Source of the DNA: Chthonomonas sp. UBA6659
Lineage (GTDB): Bacteria; Armatimonadota; Fimbriimonadia; Fimbriimonadales; Fimbriimonadaceae
NCBI GenBank assembly: GCA_002455425.1
Contig: DKKT01000065.1
Coordinates: 1 to 64,000, forward strand
Length of the DNA: 64,000 nt
Direction: 5' to 3'
Shown: positions 61,183 through 64,000 of the stretch, one piece after another
How the letters are laid out: each line of letters begins with the position of its first letter
Position numbering within the stretch: the stretch's first letter is position 1
Translations under genes and position numbers: made by a program
Notes under the pieces: model-generated
What the model was told of the DNA's origin: nothing
Seen by the model: the letters and a program-made list of their open reading frames with translations, nothing else
Database searches by the model: none

Positions 61183-62316
61183 ATGACGTCCATACTGCTT
61201 GCCGCTACGGTCCTGATGAGCGGGAACCCCGCTCAAGACGCCGATCGCCCTGTTCAACTGATCGAGGGGATCAAGCTGCGCGACGAAGCGGGCAAAGACT
61301 CGGGGCTCATTCTCCTCCTGCAGCCCCGCCTTGAGACCCCCAAAAAGGCGCCGAAGTATCCCGACTGGGAGTTCGAGTGGCTGACCGCCGGATATGTCCC
61401 CCGGGACAAGCCCTCCCCGGGACGGCACCTCCGATTCCAAACCTTCAGCCAGGTACGGCGACCGAAAGACGACCCCGCGACCCGAGCCACCCAGATGCTG
61501 CTGCGGCTCTGGTCGTACAACGACAAGAAGCTCGGGCTCGACCACTCGGAAGCGTTCAACAACAAGATCGTCGACGTCTACCTCGCGTATGGCGGGCCAG
61601 CGGGGGGCGAGCAGCTCTTCGGCGAAGACACCGTCTTCGATCCCCGCTCGGGCCGGACCTCGACCTTGAAAGTGAACACGATCTATGTCTATCAGATCAC
61701 GACGTTCACGAATCCGGTCGAAATGGCCCGAGAGGTCGCGCACGAATATGGTCATGCCGTTCTGCCGCCGATCGGCCCGTTCAAGAAACCGGAGGACTGG
61801 GCGAACGGCTTCCTCGGCGAGATGCTCTACATGCGCTGGCTCCGCGACGATCTTGCCGCCGATAAGCTCAAGCCAGATGACGCGATGGGGGCCACCGTCA
61901 TGGGCCTCACCGGCTACCTCCAGAAGAACGTCGATCCGCTGGTTCTCCGCGTCGCCGAGTACGGCCCTGACTTCGTCGCCCTCAAGCAGGACGGACCGGC
62001 GGCGATGAACGCGTACCTTGGGCTCGCGTTGTACGCTGAGCAGATTCTCCCATCCAAGGCGTTCTCTCGCTCCCTCGCTCTGACAGCCTCGATGAAGCCG
62101 TTGGACTATGCGACTTCGGTCGTCGAGGCCGCCGAAGAACAGGCGAATTGGACCGTGCGGGTTCCCCTCGAGCTACGAGGAAAGCGGATCTGGATTCCAG
62201 TGGGTGAAGGCAAGCTGGAGAGCGGCAAAGCCCTTGCCCGTCGCGGCGATTGGGTGTACATCGAAGCGGGCAAGACTCCGATCAAAATCCGCAACGCCCG
62301 CCTCGACGGCTCGTAG
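61183..62316 (+). CDS. Exported putative zinc metalloprotease
   Basis: 377 residues. Signal peptide at 1-18. The motif MAREVAHEYGHAVLPP near residue 183 is a zincin HExxH site (H-E-Y-G-H), the hallmark of gluzincins and metzincins; a distal Glu or His ligand cannot be fixed by eye. The rest is not recognised: LRFQTFSQVRRP near 80 and a long helical C-terminal half. Expression may depend on the short upstream frame and hairpin at 61133-61171. GAGAAGAGA before the ATG gives a weak ribosome site. Confidence 0.7.
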   Translation: MTSILLAATVLMSGNPAQDADRPVQLIEGIKLRDEAGKDSGLILLLQPRLETPKKAPKYPDWEFEWLTAGYVPRDKPSPGRHLRFQTFSQVRRPKDDPATRATQMLLRLWSYNDKKLGLDHSEAFNNKIVDVYLAYGGPAGGEQLFGEDTVFDPRSGRTSTLKVNTIYVYQITTFTNPVEMAREVAHEYGHAVLPPIGPFKKPEDWANGFLGEMLYMRWLRDDLAADKLKPDDAMGATVMGLTGYLQKNVDPLVLRVAEYGPDFVALKQDGPAAMNAYLGLALYAEQILPSKAFSRSLALTASMKPLDYATSVVEAAEEQANWTVRVPLELRGKRIWIPVGEGKLESGKALARRGDWVYIEAGKTPIKIRNARLDGS

Positions 62317-62345
62317 CCCGCCTGCAGGCGTTTGATCCAAGAACC

Positions 62346-62351
62346 CATAAT
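62346..62351 (+). promoter_or_regulatory. -10-like CATAAT, leaderless promoter of 62359 gene
   Basis: CATAAT, 7-nt spacer, ATG at 62359. Confidence 0.55.
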
Positions 62352-62358
62352 TCCACCG

Positions 62359-63276
62359 ATGTGGTGGCGCGCGATCGGGCCTGTGGCCCTTGCGATCACG
62401 ACCTGTCGGATGGCGGGCCAGGCTGCCTCGGCAACGACCGAGGGGCGCGGCCCTTTGTTGACCCTCGTTCTCCGTCACGACGGGCTCGATCGTGAAACCC
62501 GCCTGCAAGCCCTGCCCCGACGTGGGGAACGGGTTCCGCTCGTCATCCTCATCCACTGCAGCACCGATACCCCCGATGGGATCGCCTCCCGCAGCGGCTT
62601 CGATCGCCTTGCCGCCAAAGAGGGTTTCTACTTGGCGATGCCGGAAGTCGCCGGCCCGAAACGGGGCTGGACCGCCCATCCCGCGATCTTCGGCAAGACC
62701 AAGCCGCCGAGCGACGACATCGGCTACTTTCGCGCCCTCATCGAGCGCCTCGTCGACGCCTATCCGGTCGACCCGAAGCGGATCTACGTCGTCGGGCACC
62801 TGAGCGGCGGGATGATGGCCTACCGCCTCGCCGCCGAGATGGCGGACGTTTTCGCCGGGGTCGGCGTCGTCAACGCGACGATCGGTGTCGAAGCAACGAA
62901 AACCGGACTCAAGAGTCGCGTCCCCCGTCCTTCACGCTCGATGCCGGTCGTCGCCTTTCACGGCTGGTCAAACGAGGTGCTCCCCTACGACGGGGGGAGA
63001 GGGAGCCGGGGCAACCGGGCCTACATGAGCGTCAACGAGTCGATCGACTTCTGGAAACACGTCAACGGATGCCAAGAGAGAGGGACTCCCGAGCGCTTTG
63101 GAAGCCGCGACACGGTTCGGATCACCTATCCATCGCCAGACGGCCGCGCCGACGTGGTGCTCTTCAAACTCCCGAAAGCCAACCATGAGTGGCCCCGAGC
63201 GATCGTGGGCGAGCGGGGCGAGAAAACGACCGTGGCCGAGTTGATGTGGGCCTTCCTGAGTCGTCAGTCCCGCTGA
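62359..63276 (+). CDS. PHB depolymerase/esterase-fold protein, catalytic residues apparently lost
   Basis: 305 residues, alpha/beta hydrolase of the LpqC/esterase-PHB type (VPLVILIHCSTDTPDGIASR, then PVDPKRIYVVGHLSGGMMAY). Where family members read G-L-S-N-G-G with the nucleophile Ser in position three, this protein reads G-H-L-S-G-G, so the nucleophile position is Leu. The usual acid, in HGTADPVVPY, is Asn here (HGWSNEVLPYDGG). The His near the end (NHEWP) is kept. It may be non-catalytic or use a rearranged active site. A signal-like N-terminus (MWWRAIGPVALAITTC) suggests export. Confidence 0.75.
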   Translation: MWWRAIGPVALAITTCRMAGQAASATTEGRGPLLTLVLRHDGLDRETRLQALPRRGERVPLVILIHCSTDTPDGIASRSGFDRLAAKEGFYLAMPEVAGPKRGWTAHPAIFGKTKPPSDDIGYFRALIERLVDAYPVDPKRIYVVGHLSGGMMAYRLAAEMADVFAGVGVVNATIGVEATKTGLKSRVPRPSRSMPVVAFHGWSNEVLPYDGGRGSRGNRAYMSVNESIDFWKHVNGCQERGTPERFGSRDTVRITYPSPDGRADVVLFKLPKANHEWPRAIVGERGEKTTVAELMWAFLSRQSR

Positions 63277-63282
63277 CGCGGG

Positions 63283-63288
63283 CATAAT
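63283..63288 (+). promoter_or_regulatory. -10-like CATAAT, leaderless promoter of ECF sigma gene
   Basis: CATAAT, spacer GCGGCT (6 nt), ATG at 63295. A CCCGC-TGAC-GCGGG hairpin (63269-63282) directly abuts it. Confidence 0.6.
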
Positions 63289-63294
63289 GCGGCT

Positions 63295-63855
63295 ATGGCC
63301 GAAAGCGTGTCGACGATCCGGCCCTTCGAGTCGGAGCTTGCGATGGTCCTGGATACCGCCTATCGCGTCGCCCTCCGCTACACGCGAAACCCCGACGATG
63401 CCGCCGATCTGCTCCAGGAGGCGACGCTGCGGGCGCTCAAGAGCAAAGACACGTTCGTTCCCGGCTCAAACTTCCGCGCCTGGTTTCTCACGATCATGAC
63501 CCGGCTCTGGTGGCGAATGGCGAAGAAGATCCATACGGAGGTCGATGTCGATGCCGGAGAAGAGCCCGAGGTCTACCTGTACCAGCAATGCCGGGCCGCG
63601 GGTCTGCATCCGGAGACGATCGACCCGGCGCGCACGATCCTCGCAAAGCTCGACGCCGACCAAGTGTCCGCGGCCATCGACGACTTACCCGAGGATTACC
63701 GCGCCGCCCTCGCCTTGAACCTCCTCGAGAACCTCTCGTATCAAGAAATCGCCGAATTGTTGGAATGCCCGATCGGCACGGTGCGTTCTCGTATTCACCG
63801 GGGACGCAACATCCTACAGCGCCGCCTTTGGGCGATGGTCCAAGAAACCCCATGA
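63295..63855 (+). CDS. ECF-type RNA polymerase sigma factor
   Basis: 186 residues. Region 2 near residue 15 (AYRVALRYTRNPDDAADLLQ, then EATLRALKSK), the -10-recognising helix and W-rich segment NFRAWFLTIMTRLWWRMAKK near 60, a linker, and region 4 near 130 (LPEDYRAALALNLLENLSYQ, EIAELLECPIGTVRSRIHRG). It directs transcription of an unknown regulon. Its TGA stop overlaps the ATG of the anti-sigma gene (ATGA), the usual pairing for co-regulated ECF sigma/anti-sigma. The start is confirmed by a CATAAT hexamer 6 nt upstream. Confidence 0.93.
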   Translation: MAESVSTIRPFESELAMVLDTAYRVALRYTRNPDDAADLLQEATLRALKSKDTFVPGSNFRAWFLTIMTRLWWRMAKKIHTEVDVDAGEEPEVYLYQQCRAAGLHPETIDPARTILAKLDADQVSAAIDDLPEDYRAALALNLLENLSYQEIAELLECPIGTVRSRIHRGRNILQRRLWAMVQETP

Positions 63856-64000
63856 GTCTCACCGCTTACGATTGCGCCGAAACGATCCGCCGTCTCAACG
63901 ACTACCTCGATCGCGAGCTCTCCCCGGAGGAGGTCGAGATGGTCGAGGCACACCTCGCCACCTGCGAGCATTGCGCGGCCGAATATGGCTTCGAACAGGT
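63852..64000 (+). CDS. Anti-sigma factor with zinc-finger domain, 3' end outside window
   Basis: The first 49 residues are visible. They contain the zinc-binding anti-sigma pattern, an early Cys (TAYDCAETIRRLNDYLD) followed by AHLATCEHC (H-x3-C-x2-C), typical of zf-HC2/RsrA-like anti-sigma domains. It starts by ATGA overlap with the sigma gene, so the pair is translated together and the protein is expected to bind and hold back the sigma factor, probably at the membrane. Transmembrane and sensor parts lie beyond the window. Confidence 0.85.
   Translation, partial: MSLTAYDCAETIRRLNDYLDRELSPEEVEMVEAHLATCEHCAAEYGFEQ

Overview
The window is a high-GC, gene-dense bacterial chromosome segment with no phage, insertion sequence, CRISPR array or rRNA operon. 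Best guess for the host is Armatimonadota, probably the Fimbriimonadia. The evidence is a DUF1559-type prepilin with the FPVFAQA motif, a PEP-CTERM protein, a dockerin-like beta-propeller, MqnA (futalosine menaquinone route), a nuoD away from any other nuo gene and planctomycete-style DUF1592/DUF1552 genes. This placement rests on recognised motifs, not on a phylogeny.

Layout. 1-3.9 kb: 3' part of a WD40 protein (probably a kinase-WD40 fusion) and a zinc-ribbon membrane protein. 4-8.4 kb: beta-CASP nuclease-like MBL protein, purine nucleoside phosphorylase, aspartokinase with a separate ACT protein, and a VOC protein. 8.5-16 kb: D-Ala-D-Ala carboxypeptidase, fucI, hutI, a cyclase-domain membrane protein, tRNA-Lys and tRNA-Tyr, and a TIM-barrel isomerase. 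16-22.7 kb: secreted proteins, an AT-richer pair of unknown genes, nrdJ and nrdR. 22.9-32.6 kb: cysteine synthase family protein, PLP decarboxylase, fabD, M42 peptidase, TetR, pheT and a multi-pass membrane protein. 33-44.7 kb: a gene behind a perfect CRP-type palindrome, a subtilase, a CoA-transferase/GNAT fusion with a proline racemase, glycosyltransferase, nuoD, Nudix, creatininase-like and PhyH proteins. 44.7-49.8 kb: multicopper oxidase, DUF1552 and DUF1592 genes. 50-64 kb: dockerin propeller, mqnA, queC, lipoprotein, lepB, rplS, prepilin, PEP-CTERM protein, metalloprotease-like protein, esterase-like protein, ECF sigma factor and the start of its anti-sigma factor.

The strongest genome-level signal is promoter architecture. 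At 21 gene starts a sigma70-like -10 hexamer (TAnaaT, TAtcCT, TAtaCT, CAtaaT) ends 5-8 nt before the start codon with no Shine-Dalgarno sequence, as expected for leaderless mRNAs. A smaller set, mainly exported proteins, rplS and genes inside operons, has Shine-Dalgarno sites or overlapping stop/start codons. The pattern was also used here to choose starts.

A second signal is a structured intergenic element of about 90 bp present twice (3899-3989 and 28541-28628), with compensatory base changes in one stem. Many neighbouring genes overlap, by 1-4 nt within operons and by up to 77 nt tail to tail.
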